64,000 bases of DNA from Bradyrhizobium sp. JYMT SZCCT0180. Lineage in GTDB: Bacteria > Pseudomonadota > Alphaproteobacteria > Rhizobiales > Xanthobacteraceae. Under the pieces are notes generated by a model. That model searched no databases. It worked only from the letters and a program-made list of their open reading frames with translations, and was not told the origin of the DNA. The stretch spans positions 124,001-188,000 of the forward strand of contig NZ_JAFCLZ010000013.1 of the NCBI RefSeq assembly GCF_018130165.1. Reading direction: 5' to 3'. This document shows positions 15,062 to 23,265 of the stretch, in pieces. Both the position numbers and the translations under genes were made by a program. Every line of letters begins with the position of its first letter. The stretch's first letter is position 1.

Positions 15062-15619
15062 ATGTCAGGCCCTCACGACCACACACACGATCACTCGCAC
15101 GATCATTCTCATGATCATTCTCATGGCGATCACTCGCACAGCCACGACGCCGATCGCTGGAAGCATGATGGCGTCCGCGTCATTCCCGGCAATCAGCTCG
15201 ATCCCAACGTGCCGTCGACCGCGGGCATGGACCGCAAGGCCGCGATCAATTTCGCCCGCGTCGGCGCGCAGAAATTATGGGCGGGCACCGTGACGATCCG
15301 CCCCGACGCCAAGACCGGCGCGCATCATCACGGCCATCTCGAAAGCATCATCTATGTCGTGAAGGGCAAGGCGCGGATGCGCTGGGGCGAGCAGCTGCAG
15401 TTCACCGCCGAAGCCGGTCCCGGCGATTTCATCTTTGTGCCGCCCTATGTGCCGCACCAGGAGATCAACGCCAGCCGTGACGAGGTGCTGGAATGCGTGC
15501 TGGTGCGCAGCGACGGCGAAGCGGTCGCGATCAACCTCGACATCGAGCCGATCGAAAAGCCGGAGACCGTGCTGTGGGTCGATCCCGTGCACCGGGATCC
15601 CGCGGAGAAGAAATCGTAG
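15062..15619 (+). CDS. Cupin protein with His-rich N-terminus
   Basis: A 185-residue cytoplasmic protein. Residues 4-28 are almost only His, Asp and Ser (HDHTHDHSHDHSHDHSHGDH), a likely metal-binding tail. The rest is a single cupin: the first motif is HHHGHLESIIYVVKGKARMR with the metal-ligand His and Glu, the second is GDFIFVPPYVPHQEIN. GGAAAGC precedes ATG 15062. Single-domain cupins bind a divalent metal and act as sensors or small enzymes; the His tail suggests nickel, zinc or cobalt buffering, but this is inference. Confidence 0.85.
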   Translation: MSGPHDHTHDHSHDHSHDHSHGDHSHSHDADRWKHDGVRVIPGNQLDPNVPSTAGMDRKAAINFARVGAQKLWAGTVTIRPDAKTGAHHHGHLESIIYVVKGKARMRWGEQLQFTAEAGPGDFIFVPPYVPHQEINASRDEVLECVLVRSDGEAVAINLDIEPIEKPETVLWVDPVHRDPAEKKS

Positions 15620-15656
15620 CTTCTCGTCGCCCTTCGCGATGACGGTTAAATTTGTC

Positions 15657-15682
15657 ATGCCCGGCCTCGCGCCGGGCATTTT
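15657..15682 (+). terminator. Terminator after cupin gene
   Basis: ATGCCCGGC and GCCGGGCAT pair around CTCGC, followed by TTTTCG. Confidence 0.7.
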
Positions 15683-15815
15683 CGTTGTTTGCCGAAGTCT
15701 TGCTAAAGCCCCGTCGCGGTACGGAAAATCAGCCCGAGAAAAATCTCCAAAGCCGATGTCGGATCGGTCCCGGCTGGTTCGTCCTCGATCCGAACCCCTC
15801 GAAAGGAGCCCATTC

Positions 15816-16247
15816 ATGGCCAAAATGATCTTCGTCAACCTGCCGGTCAGCGACCTTGCCCGCGCCACCGCGTTCTACCAGGCGATCGGCGCCGTGAAGA
15901 ACGACCAGTTCTGCGACGACACCGCGTCCTGCATGGTGTTTTCCGAGACCATTTACGCGATGCTGCTGACTCACGAGAAGTTCATGCAGTTCTCGCCGAG
16001 GAAGATCGCGGACACGAAGACATCCTGCGAGGTGCTGATCTGTGTTTCGGCCGACAGCCGGGCGGAAGTCGACGATCTCGTCGGCAAGGCCGAGAGGGCG
16101 GGCGGCGGCGTCGATCCCTGCCCGAAGCAGGATTACGGCTTCATGTACGGCCGCAGCTTTGAGGATCCCGACGGCCATATCTGGGAAGTGATGTGGATGG
16201 ACGTCGCGGCCGCGAATGCGGCGCAACCGGCTGCGGCCAGCGCCTGA
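15816..16247 (+). CDS. VOC-family (glyoxalase/bleomycin-resistance fold) protein
   Basis: A 143-residue protein with two beta-alpha-beta-beta-beta units: MIFVNLPVSDLARATAFYQA at the start and the ending FEDPDGHIWEVMWMD, which is the hallmark of the vicinal oxygen chelate superfamily. GGAGC lies eight bases before ATG 15816. The Cys-rich KNDQFCDDTASCMVF and TSCEVLICV are typical of the lactoylglutathione-lyase-like subgroup that is often of unknown substrate. Stand-alone gene. Confidence 0.88.
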   Translation: MAKMIFVNLPVSDLARATAFYQAIGAVKNDQFCDDTASCMVFSETIYAMLLTHEKFMQFSPRKIADTKTSCEVLICVSADSRAEVDDLVGKAERAGGGVDPCPKQDYGFMYGRSFEDPDGHIWEVMWMDVAAANAAQPAAASA

Positions 16248-16285
16248 TCTCACTGTCATCGCGGCGGCGTAAGGCGAGGGGCGCA

Positions 16286-16322
16286 GGGTGGGCAAAGGCG
16301 TGCTTCGCGCCGTGCCCACCAT
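16286..16322. repeat. GTGGGCA...TGCCCAC palindromic repeat, copy 1
   Basis: GGGTGGGCAAAGGCG ... CGCCGTGCCCACCAT forms a hairpin with arms GTGGGCA/TGCCCAC and an inner GGCG/CGCC pairing. An almost identical element is at 29782-29815. Both lie just after a stop codon region; the element is a REP-like dispersed palindrome. Confidence 0.8.
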
Positions 16323-16365
16323 CTATCCCGGGTGTATATCTAGCCCAATCCAGGAACGCTTAACT

Positions 16366-17007
16366 ATGCTCACCGTCTATGGCGAAGGTCGTGGCTTCCG
16401 TGTTGTTTGGCTGCTTGAGGAATTAGGATTGGCTTATCGGCTGCGCCCGGTCGATCTGCTGGCAGCCGAGGTTGATCGCGATTTCCTCGCGATCAACCCC
16501 GCCGGCTTCATTCCCGCACTGCAGGACGGCGAGACGATCATGGTCGAATCGATCGCGATTCTTGAGTACCTGCTCGCCCGCCACGGCTCAGCTTCGCTTG
16601 CCGTCGCCCCGGACGATCCCACCTTCGCTTCCTATCTGCAATTTCTCCACTTAGGCGAAGCCGGGCTCGCCGGGCCGATGAACGCCGTCTTGGTCGGTCG
16701 CCAACTGGCGCCCGAAGCCGAGCGAAATGCCCGGGTTACCTGCTGGGCACTCGAGACCTTCGAGAGCCGGCTGGGGTTGGTTATCCGCCGCCTCGCGGCT
16801 TGCCCCTATCTCGCCGGCGACCGATTCACTGCTGCCGATATCTCGGTGAGCTACGCCCTCCTGCTCGGCCTGCGAACCGGCAACTACGTCCCCGGTTCTA
16901 CCGAGCGGGACTATCTCGCCCGCACGACGGCACGCCCTGCCTACGCCCGAGCGATGGAAAGCTGCCAGGCCACCAAGGCTTGGGCGGCGAGATCACCGGG
17001 ATTGTAG
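16366..17007 (+). CDS. Glutathione S-transferase family protein
   Basis: A 213-residue protein. The N-terminal thioredoxin-like domain is MLTVYGEGRGFRVVWLLEEL through FIPALQDGETIMVESIAILE, where VES contains the glutathione gamma-glutamyl contact. The C-terminal all-helical domain has PYLAGDRFTAADISVSYALL, the usual N-capping and Asp motif. Conjugation or thiol exchange with glutathione is expected; substrate unknown. AGGAA lies ten bases before ATG 16366; an upstream in-frame start would run through a palindromic repeat and is rejected. Confidence 0.9.
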   Translation: MLTVYGEGRGFRVVWLLEELGLAYRLRPVDLLAAEVDRDFLAINPAGFIPALQDGETIMVESIAILEYLLARHGSASLAVAPDDPTFASYLQFLHLGEAGLAGPMNAVLVGRQLAPEAERNARVTCWALETFESRLGLVIRRLAACPYLAGDRFTAADISVSYALLLGLRTGNYVPGSTERDYLARTTARPAYARAMESCQATKAWAARSPGL

Positions 17008-17084
17008 TGCTCGCTTCATCGGAGCGGCCAAGCGTTCGGGCGCACCATGGCGGGACCTGCCCGAGGCGCTTACGAGTCCACGGC

Positions 17085-18200
17085 CTAATACGTAATCCGC
17101 AAGCCGAGGCCGCCATGCAGCGTGTTGCCCACCGGCTGCGGGCCGGCGGTGCCGTTGACGAAGAGGTCGGCGACCCAGCCCTTGCTGATCCGGAAGCCGA
17201 GGCGGCCGCCATATTCGAACCAGCCCTGGTTGCCGATCGTCGGCACCACGGTGCCGTTGCCGGTCACGGTGGCGACGATGCCGGATTGCGTGCCGAACGA
17301 TTGCACGTACCCGCCATTGATATTGGCCTCGACATTGTTGCTGAACAGATGCGTCCACTGTCCGCCGATCTTGACCAGATTGGTCTTGTCGGTGCCGCCT
17401 GATATCGAGGCGTCGAACGGATTGAACGCGGCGGCGGGATCGGTATAGCCCTTCACGCGCTGCCACAATTGCCAGACCTCGACGGAAGCGGCGACCTCGT
17501 CGCGCGGCGACAGCCGGCTGATCCAGCCTGCGCGGCCATAGACGCCGTAATTGTCGCCGGTCGTGTGGCTGTCCAGCGATACCGCCCCCAGGCTCGTCGC
17601 ATAGGTGCGGCGATAGCGTATCTTCTCATAGGGCGTCAGGATGGCGCCGATGTCGAAGAACGGCCGTGACGATCCCCAGTCGGCGAAATCGTAACGCAGT
17701 GCGAACGCGCCGATCGGGGCTGCCGTGACGCTGTAGCCGCCTTCGCTGTAATGGGTGTAGGCGATGCCCGCCAGCAGCGACAGATTGGCGGTCAGGTTCT
17801 TGCGGCCGTGAATGCCGGCCGAGAACGATCCCGCCGAACCGAACGCGCTGACGCAATCGCCGCAATTGACCTGCTCGTTGACGCCGAGCAGCACGGTGCC
17901 GAGCACGCGGTTGGTGATCATCTGGTTGAAGCGCTGCTTGGCCAGATCGTTGATCGATCCCGCGCTGGAATCCGCGCCGGTTGGGCCTGGACTCGGCGTT
18001 GGCGTCGGCGTTGGCGCCGCAATGGGGGTCGGCGACGGCGAGGGCGTCGGTGTGGGTGAATATGTGGGGGTTGGTGTTGGTGACGGCGAATACGTTGGTG
18101 ACGGCGATTGCGCCGACGCGGGCGCGATCAGCATCGGCGTCAACAAAACCCCCGCGGTCAGCGCGGCCGATACAATGAAGCCCTTGATGCGGTTTGACAT
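17085..18200 (-). CDS. Outer-membrane beta-barrel protein with Pro/Thr/Ser linker
   Basis: A 371-residue secreted protein. A signal peptide (IKGFIVSAALTAGVLLTPML ... ASAQ) is followed by ~45 residues of repeated SPTPTP/TPSPSP, a flexible linker, then DSSAGSINDLAKQRFNQMIT and a C-terminal ~250-residue domain with alternating aromatic/hydrophobic strands that ends in LGLRITY. A final aromatic residue and strand pattern are what an outer-membrane barrel needs for insertion. It resembles a barrel of the autotransporter superfamily without a large passenger. The start (18200 or 18215) lies at the end of the FecR-domain gene, so the two genes form one unit. Confidence 0.75.
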   Translation of the reverse strand: MSNRIKGFIVSAALTAGVLLTPMLIAPASAQSPSPTYSPSPTPTPTYSPTPTPSPSPTPIAAPTPTPTPSPGPTGADSSAGSINDLAKQRFNQMITNRVLGTVLLGVNEQVNCGDCVSAFGSAGSFSAGIHGRKNLTANLSLLAGIAYTHYSEGGYSVTAAPIGAFALRYDFADWGSSRPFFDIGAILTPYEKIRYRRTYATSLGAVSLDSHTTGDNYGVYGRAGWISRLSPRDEVAASVEVWQLWQRVKGYTDPAAAFNPFDASISGGTDKTNLVKIGGQWTHLFSNNVEANINGGYVQSFGTQSGIVATVTGNGTVVPTIGNQGWFEYGGRLGFRISKGWVADLFVNGTAGPQPVGNTLHGGLGLRITY

Positions 18201-18202
18201 CA

Positions 18203-18913
18203 TCAGCGTCCGCACAGCATGCCGCCGTCATCGACCGGCGGCGTCACCGTCGGCGAGGCGTTGGCATATTGCGTCGCGCTGCAAAGCCCCGCCGCGGCGC
18301 TGCAGGTCTTGGCGAAGGTCCATGGCGGGTTGTTGGTCTTCTTGATGGTGGTCTTGCCGCCGCTCAGGGTGATGACGGCGGTATCGCCGGGATTGGTGAG
18401 CTGGACGCATTCGAAGCTGACGGTACAGACCGAGGCCTGGCCTTCCCGCAAGTTGACGACGGTCTGGCCGCGCTGCGACAGGATGTCGAGCGTGGTGCCG
18501 CGGACGCCGATGGTCGCAAGCGGCGTCGTGATCTTGTAGGCGGCTTTTTCCGAATTACCGGTGACGAATCGGAACGCGCCGGAGGTCAGGCGGATCGCAA
18601 CGTCGCGATAATGGGTCTCGTCGTCGAACACGGTGCGGTCGAGCTTGAGCGACGCGCTCGGCCCGAGCGAAAGGTTGGTGCTGTCGGACATCACCAGCCG
18701 CGCGGCGCTGTCGAGGCCGGTGCGCACGATTTCGTCGCGCAGCAATCCGTCGCCGACATTGAGCTGGCTGGTTGCCGATCCGGCAACTCGGAGAACCTGA
18801 TTCTTGACGACGGCGGCTTCACCGACGCGCGTTTGCGCTGAGAGCGGACTTGCCGCCAGCACCGCGATTGCGCCAAGCACAAAAAGAAAAAAAGAGTAGT
18901 TACGCGATTTCAT
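18203..18913 (-). CDS. Periplasmic FecR-domain protein
   Basis: A 236-residue protein with an N-terminal signal peptide (YSFFLFVLGAIAVLAASPLS, cut after AQ). The middle holds a FecR domain: GLLRDEIVRTGLDSAARLVM, LGPSASLKLDR and ITTPLATIGVRGTTLDI. In FecR of iron systems this domain couples an outer-membrane receptor to an inner-membrane anti-sigma helix; here there is no such helix and no sigma gene nearby. It is cotranscribed with the barrel protein downstream. It may instead be a periplasmic partner of the barrel. The C-terminus has two Cys (KTCSAAAGLC) and a final DGGMLCGR. Confidence 0.85.
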   Translation of the reverse strand: MKSRNYSFFLFVLGAIAVLAASPLSAQTRVGEAAVVKNQVLRVAGSATSQLNVGDGLLRDEIVRTGLDSAARLVMSDSTNLSLGPSASLKLDRTVFDDETHYRDVAIRLTSGAFRFVTGNSEKAAYKITTPLATIGVRGTTLDILSQRGQTVVNLREGQASVCTVSFECVQLTNPGDTAVITLSGGKTTIKKTNNPPWTFAKTCSAAAGLCSATQYANASPTVTPPVDDGGMLCGR

Positions 18914-19041
18914 TTCAAAGCCGATCGATTATCCCGACATCGTACCGGATCACGCGCGCAAGCGATGTGGCAGAATTATCACAAGCGGCGCCTTACTAGC
19001 CCGTCGGTTAGTGCCGTCGGATTCGAATTGCGTTCAATGCG

Positions 19042-20406
19042 ATGGACATAAAAATCTGTACCGACCACACTCAATTCTGCCGCAATTTCATTCAGTTCGT
19101 GAAGACAGTGCCAGAATCACCAACTTCTATTCCCAATCAGACGATTGCGCGCACCGCTATCATCGCGGGTACCCTGTTTTTCTTCGCGCATTTCGCGATG
19201 CTGATCGGCATCACCACGCCCGAAAAGTTCTACTTCGACGAGGTGCATTACGTGCCGGCGGCGCGGCAGATGCTTCTGCCCGTGATGCCGCAGCCGATGC
19301 TCAACCCGATGCACCCGCCGCTGGCCAAGCAATTCATCGCGCTGTCGATCCACACCTTCGGCGACGTGCCGCTGGGCTGGCGTTATCCTGCGGTGCTGGC
19401 AGGCGCGCTCGCCATCGTCGCGGTGTATCTGTGCGGCCTCGCATTGTTCGCGGCACAGGGGCCGGCCATCGCCGCGAGCCTGCTCGCCTTTTTCAACCAG
19501 ATGCTGTTCGTGCAATCGCGGATCGCGATGCTGGATATTTTCGCGCTGACTTTCAGTCTGTTCGCCATCGCCGCGTTCATGCACGGCTTCCGGCAGCAGC
19601 GGCCGCATCTGTGGTTCGCGCTGACCGGGCTGTTTTGCGGTTTTGCGATCGGCTGCAAATGGAGCGGGCTGTTCGTGCTCGCGGTCTGCGTCGTCATCGT
19701 GGCGGTGATCCGCCTGTTGCAAAGCTGGCGTACGCAATTTGCCGACGGCAATGCCGACGACTGGTATCGGCCCGACCTGTGGCCCGGTTTCAAGGCCTGG
19801 CATTTCGCGGCGTGCTTCCTGCTGATCCCGGCGCTGGCCTATCTCTCGACCTTCGTCCCGCTCTACGGCTTGTCGGTCCCTGACATCATCGAGGCGCAAC
19901 GGCGGATTTTCAGCGACAACACCACGACCGCGATCGCGGGCCACACCTATATGAGCTCGTGGCCGTCCTGGCCGTTCCTGGTGCGCCCGGTCTGGTATCT
20001 GTTCGACAAGGTCGGAGACGACAGGATCTCGGCCGTGGTCTTTCTCGGCAATCCCCTGATCCTGTGGCCGGCGCTGATTGCGCTATTGGTTTGCCTGCGC
20101 GACTGGATCGTAACGCGGCGAGCTGATGCGTTTCTGGTGCTGGCGTTTTTTCTCGGCCCGTATCTCGCCTGGGCGTTGCTGCCGCGAACGCTCGGCTTCA
20201 TCTATTACTATCTGCCGGCCGCGACCACCGCGAGTTTCGTGCTGGTCTATGCGCTCCGCCGCGGCAACACGCCGGGCTGGCTGCTATGGGGCTTTGTCGC
20301 TGTCGGAGCGGCGGGCTTCGCCGTGATGCTGCCGATCTCGGCCGCGTTCGTGGAAACATCGATGGCGACGTTCAACCGCCTGATGATTTTCCAGAACTGG
20401 ATATAA
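19042..20406 (+). CDS. GT39-type protein O-mannosyltransferase-like glycosyltransferase
   Basis: A 454-residue polytopic membrane protein. The first periplasmic loop carries YFDEVHYVPAARQML and, shortly after, NPMHPPLAKQFIAL; FDExHY and HPPLxK are the acidic and lipid-phosphate-binding motifs of the GT39/PMT family, whose enzymes use polyprenyl-phosphate mannose. SRIAMLDIFALTF and the later ATTASFVLVYAL helices also fit. The product probably transfers a sugar from a polyprenyl carrier to an exported protein or envelope glycan. ATG 19042 is used; GTG 19099 or 19108 would give a shorter N-terminus, which is closer to the family. Confidence 0.82.
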   Translation: MDIKICTDHTQFCRNFIQFVKTVPESPTSIPNQTIARTAIIAGTLFFFAHFAMLIGITTPEKFYFDEVHYVPAARQMLLPVMPQPMLNPMHPPLAKQFIALSIHTFGDVPLGWRYPAVLAGALAIVAVYLCGLALFAAQGPAIAASLLAFFNQMLFVQSRIAMLDIFALTFSLFAIAAFMHGFRQQRPHLWFALTGLFCGFAIGCKWSGLFVLAVCVVIVAVIRLLQSWRTQFADGNADDWYRPDLWPGFKAWHFAACFLLIPALAYLSTFVPLYGLSVPDIIEAQRRIFSDNTTTAIAGHTYMSSWPSWPFLVRPVWYLFDKVGDDRISAVVFLGNPLILWPALIALLVCLRDWIVTRRADAFLVLAFFLGPYLAWALLPRTLGFIYYYLPAATTASFVLVYALRRGNTPGWLLWGFVAVGAAGFAVMLPISAAFVETSMATFNRLMIFQNWI

Positions 20407-20413
20407 ACGCAAA

Positions 20414-20441
20414 ATCCGCCTGCCGTTTCCGGCAGGCGGAT
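20414..20441. terminator. Bidirectional terminator
   Basis: ATCCGCCTGCCG and CGGCAGGCGGAT pair perfectly around TTTC between the convergent glycosyltransferase and ompA-like genes. Confidence 0.8.
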
Positions 20442-20455
20442 CGAAGCGCGCGAAC

Positions 20456-21085
20456 TTACTTCGCGGCGGTCTTGGTATCCATGTTGACGACCTGGACGCG
20501 GCGGTTGGCCGGGTCCAGCGGCGCGTTCGCATCCTTCGGCTTGGTCTTGCCGTAGCCGACGGTCACGAGATCAGAGCCGTTGATGCCGAACTCCTCGGTC
20601 AGCACCCTCTTGATCGTATCGGCGCGGCGCTCGGAGAGGTCCTGGTTGTAGGCCTCGCCGCCGACCGCATCGGTATGACCGGCGACCATGAAGGTCGAGC
20701 CCTTCAGGGCGGGGTCCGAGAGCGCCTTGCCGAGTTCTCCCACCGCCTGCTCGGAACTCTTGCTGATTGCGGCCGAGTTGTAATCGAACCGGATTTCGAG
20801 ATCGATCTTGGGTTTGGTCGCGGCGAGCTCGGCCATTTCCTGGCGCTCGTCGAATGAGAGCGACCGGGTCTTCCGGTTGCGCAGCGAATTAACGAAGCTG
20901 GCTTCTTTTGCCTGCTTGGCGGTGTCTACCTGCGGGGTCATCGAGAGGCTGCGGGTTGCCGATGTCGGCTTCAACGCGCGGATGATCTTGTCTGCCGAGA
21001 CGGTCTCGCCGGCAAACGCAACGCCCGCTGTCATCGACAGCACGGCGCCGAATGTCAGGATGGAAAATCCTTTAATGCGGGTCAT
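20456..21085 (-). CDS. OmpA-family peptidoglycan-binding protein
   Basis: A 209-residue exported protein. The signal peptide MTRIKGFSILTFGAVLSMTA ends at VAFAGE. The C-terminal OmpA domain has IRFDYNSAAISKSSEQAVGE, FMVAGHTDAVGGEAYNQDLS, ERRADTIKRVL and NRRVQVV, including the Asp and Arg that hold diaminopimelate. There is no barrel; the ~90-residue N-terminal part is a helical spacer, so this is a soluble cell-wall binding protein. AGGAAG precedes ATG 21085. Two CRP/FNR-like dyads lie 85 and 148 bases upstream. Confidence 0.92.
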   Translation of the reverse strand: MTRIKGFSILTFGAVLSMTAGVAFAGETVSADKIIRALKPTSATRSLSMTPQVDTAKQAKEASFVNSLRNRKTRSLSFDERQEMAELAATKPKIDLEIRFDYNSAAISKSSEQAVGELGKALSDPALKGSTFMVAGHTDAVGGEAYNQDLSERRADTIKRVLTEEFGINGSDLVTVGYGKTKPKDANAPLDPANRRVQVVNMDTKTAAK

Positions 21086-21170
21086 TGTCGTCTTCCTCAT
21101 TGTTACGCCTGCCAGATTGGCTGGTTGGCGGTTTGATGCTGCGACGATAAGACAGGTTCAAACCGACTAA

Positions 21171-21185
21171 TGTGATCTAGGTCAC
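21171..21185. promoter_or_regulatory. CRP/FNR-type dyad 1
   Basis: TGTGATCTAGGTCAC: arms GTGA and TCAC around six bases, close to the TGTGA-N6-TCACA consensus. It lies upstream of the ompA-like gene. Confidence 0.6.
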
Positions 21186-21233
21186 GTTGGAAGCAGCCGG
21201 TTTTCCTTGATATGGGGTCGCTGCGTTACTCTG

Positions 21234-21248
21234 TGTGATCTAGATCAC
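21234..21248. promoter_or_regulatory. CRP/FNR-type dyad 2
   Basis: TGTGATCTAGATCAC contains the perfect 14-bp palindrome GTGATCTAGATCAC. It is 63 bases (six helical turns) from dyad 1, between divergent genes. Confidence 0.6.
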
Positions 21249-21592
21249 TGCGTTCCCTGCGGCTTCAGTAAAGGACGCTTGCGATCCGCCTGCAATGATC
21301 CAAAGCGCAATGGCCTCGTGTTGCAGGTATCAGCGAACCCGTGCCGCTTCCCGGCCTCTTCGTTGCTGTTTGCTGGTCGCAAAGCCGTCGCGTCAGCGCC
21401 GATCTGCGAACAACAAATCGGCATGATGGACACCTAGCAAGATTCTCCACGAAGAGAATCCCAAAAGAAAATCAGAAGAAAAGGTTTGGGCAAGCAAGAG
21501 CAGGCGGGCGGGTGTTTCAGTCGGTAAAGCGTCAACGTGAGTATCAAAATTATCGTAACGTTCCACCGGAGCTCACGGGCTCGGCAAGTTCG

Positions 21593-21823
21593 ATGCCGAC
21601 CTTGATCGGCGCGGCGATGATCGCGGCGGCGATCCTGCTGTCGACGTTCATCAACGCGCTCGGCACCCGCTATACCGCCGTCGAAGGTCCGAGCGAAGAG
21701 AGCGCGTGGCTGGTCGATCGCCTGACTGGCAGCGTCTACAAATGCCGCGCCCCGGACCATGGCAAGGCGTCCTGCGAGGCGGATATCGCAACCGGCAGCG
21801 TCCCGGACCGGCCGAAGAGATAG
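21593..21823 (+). CDS. Small membrane-anchored hypothetical protein
   Basis: A 76-residue protein with one N-terminal helix (MPTLIGAAMIAAAILLSTFI) and a soluble part with WLVDRLTGSVYKCRAPDHGK ... CEADIATGS, two Cys that could pair in the periplasm. WxxDRxTGxVxxC is a pattern I know from many small rhizobial proteins without known function. The start is uncertain: the same frame is open upstream to a GTG at 21512, which would add 27 polar residues. A dispersed repeat starts inside its stop codon. Confidence 0.65.
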   Translation: MPTLIGAAMIAAAILLSTFINALGTRYTAVEGPSEESAWLVDRLTGSVYKCRAPDHGKASCEADIATGSVPDRPKR

Positions 21824-21905
21824 CGTTTTCGAGCGACGCCTGCCCCGGACTTGATCCGGGGTGGGTACCGGTTCGCGTTTAAGAAACGCGTCAAACAAAG
21901 AGTCC
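21822..21905. repeat. Dispersed repeat with CCCCGGA/TCCGGGG hairpin, copy 2
   Basis: Begins within the stop codon of the small membrane gene (AGCGTTTTCGAGCGACGCCT), carries the same 7-bp hairpin (21843-21849 with 21855-21861), CCGGTTCGCG, AAACGCGTCAAA and AGAGTC. It is the shorter version of the element at 3261-3384. Confidence 0.75.
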
Positions 21906-21964
21906 GTTCCCCATCCCGATTCCGGGACTTCTCCAATCAGCGAATCCGATTACATTGCGGGACA

Positions 21965-23134
21965 ATGCCCCGCGCGACAAAACCCCACCCCCTGACCAAG
22001 ACCGAGGCCCGGCGAATCTGGCTGCGTGCCCAGCGGCTCGATACGCCTGACCCGTTCGGCGAGGGGCCAGCAGCCACTGCCGCCGCGGTGGAGCATCTCG
22101 GCTATGTGCAGATCGACACCATCAACGTGATCGAGCGCTGCCACCACCACATTCTCTTCAGCCGCATCCCCAACTATCGCCGCGCGGACCTGCGGCAGGC
22201 CCAGAGCATCGACAAGAGCGTGTTCGAATACTGGACCCATGCGCTGTCCTATGTGCCGTCGAAAGACTTTCGCTTCTTCGTGCCGGGCATGAAGCTGCAC
22301 AAGCGCGAGGGCCATAGATGGTTCGCGTCCGTCAGCCCCGCCGACACCCGCAAGGTGATGCGGCTGCTCAAGCGGGACGGCGCGCTGACCATCCGCGACA
22401 TCGAGGACGACGTGCTGACCGAGAAGGAGCACCTGTGGGCGAGCCGCAAGCCGTCCAAGCGCGCGCTGCAGCTGGCGTTCTATACCGGCGCGGTCACGAT
22501 CTCCGAACGCACCGGCATGCTGAAGACGTATGAGCTGATGACGCGGCATTTCGGCTGGGACAAGCCGCCGAAGCCGGCATCGAACCTCGAGACGACCACC
22601 TATCTGCTCGATCGTGCCTTGCGCGCGCAGGGGCTCGTCAGCCTCGATTCGATCTGCCATCTCGATGCGCCGAGCAAGGCCGCCGTCCGCCGCCTGATCG
22701 AGGCGCGCGTCCGCCGCAAGGAGATGGTGGCGATCGCCCTCGAAGGCGCGGGCAAGCAGGAACATTGGGCGCGGGCAGAGACGCTGGAGCAACCCACGGG
22801 CGAGGGCGATGGCGGCCTGGTGCACATCCTTTCGCCGTTCGATCCCCTGATCATCCAGCGCAAGCGCACCGAATTGTTCTTCGACTACGGCCATCGTTTC
22901 GAGGCCTATGTGCCGAAGCAAAAGCGCCTGTTCGGTTATTTCGCGCTGCCGGTGCTGGTCGGCGAAGACATCGTTGCCGCGATCGATCTGAAGACCGACC
23001 GCAAGGAAAAGAAATTGCTGATGCAGAAATGGAACTGGGTCGGCAAGGGCGCCGCGAAGGCTCCGCGCAAGGAGCTCAAGCGCCGCATCGAGGAAGAGCT
23101 GCATCGCTTCGAGCGGTTTCAGCTGGCGGAGTGA
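21965..23134 (+). CDS. YcaQ/AlkZ-like winged-helix DNA glycosylase
   Basis: A 389-residue protein of the HTH_42 family. LTKTEARRIWLRAQRLD starts it, and LGYVQIDTINVIERCHHHIL contains the catalytic Q-x-D pair (Gln49, Asp51). VFEYWTHALSYVP, FYTGAVTISER, LSPFDPLIIQRKRTELFFDY and PVLVGEDIVAAIDLKTDRK are all family blocks. E. coli YcaQ, which has the same QxD, unhooks DNA interstrand crosslinks and removes N7-alkylated bases; the Streptomyces AlkZ uses QxQ. A base-excision repair role is therefore expected, but the substrate here is not known. Confidence 0.87.
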   Translation: MPRATKPHPLTKTEARRIWLRAQRLDTPDPFGEGPAATAAAVEHLGYVQIDTINVIERCHHHILFSRIPNYRRADLRQAQSIDKSVFEYWTHALSYVPSKDFRFFVPGMKLHKREGHRWFASVSPADTRKVMRLLKRDGALTIRDIEDDVLTEKEHLWASRKPSKRALQLAFYTGAVTISERTGMLKTYELMTRHFGWDKPPKPASNLETTTYLLDRALRAQGLVSLDSICHLDAPSKAAVRRLIEARVRRKEMVAIALEGAGKQEHWARAETLEQPTGEGDGGLVHILSPFDPLIIQRKRTELFFDYGHRFEAYVPKQKRLFGYFALPVLVGEDIVAAIDLKTDRKEKKLLMQKWNWVGKGAAKAPRKELKRRIEEELHRFERFQLAE

Positions 23135-23265
23135 AGCCCAGCCATTGCGTCCCGCGCATTGCCCCCATCCGATTGCGGATGCGCTGCTCCCGCAAATCGG
23201 ATTGACACCGTTTTGCCAATGCTCAAAACCCCGGCAACAGCAACAAACGGCCCGGGAACAAACTT

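Noticed and set aside
17990..18115. GGCGTTGGCGTCGGCG-like tandem pattern as a possible DNA satellite or CRISPR-like array
   Set aside because: It encodes the Ser/Thr-Pro linker of the barrel protein; units are irregular and without spacers.
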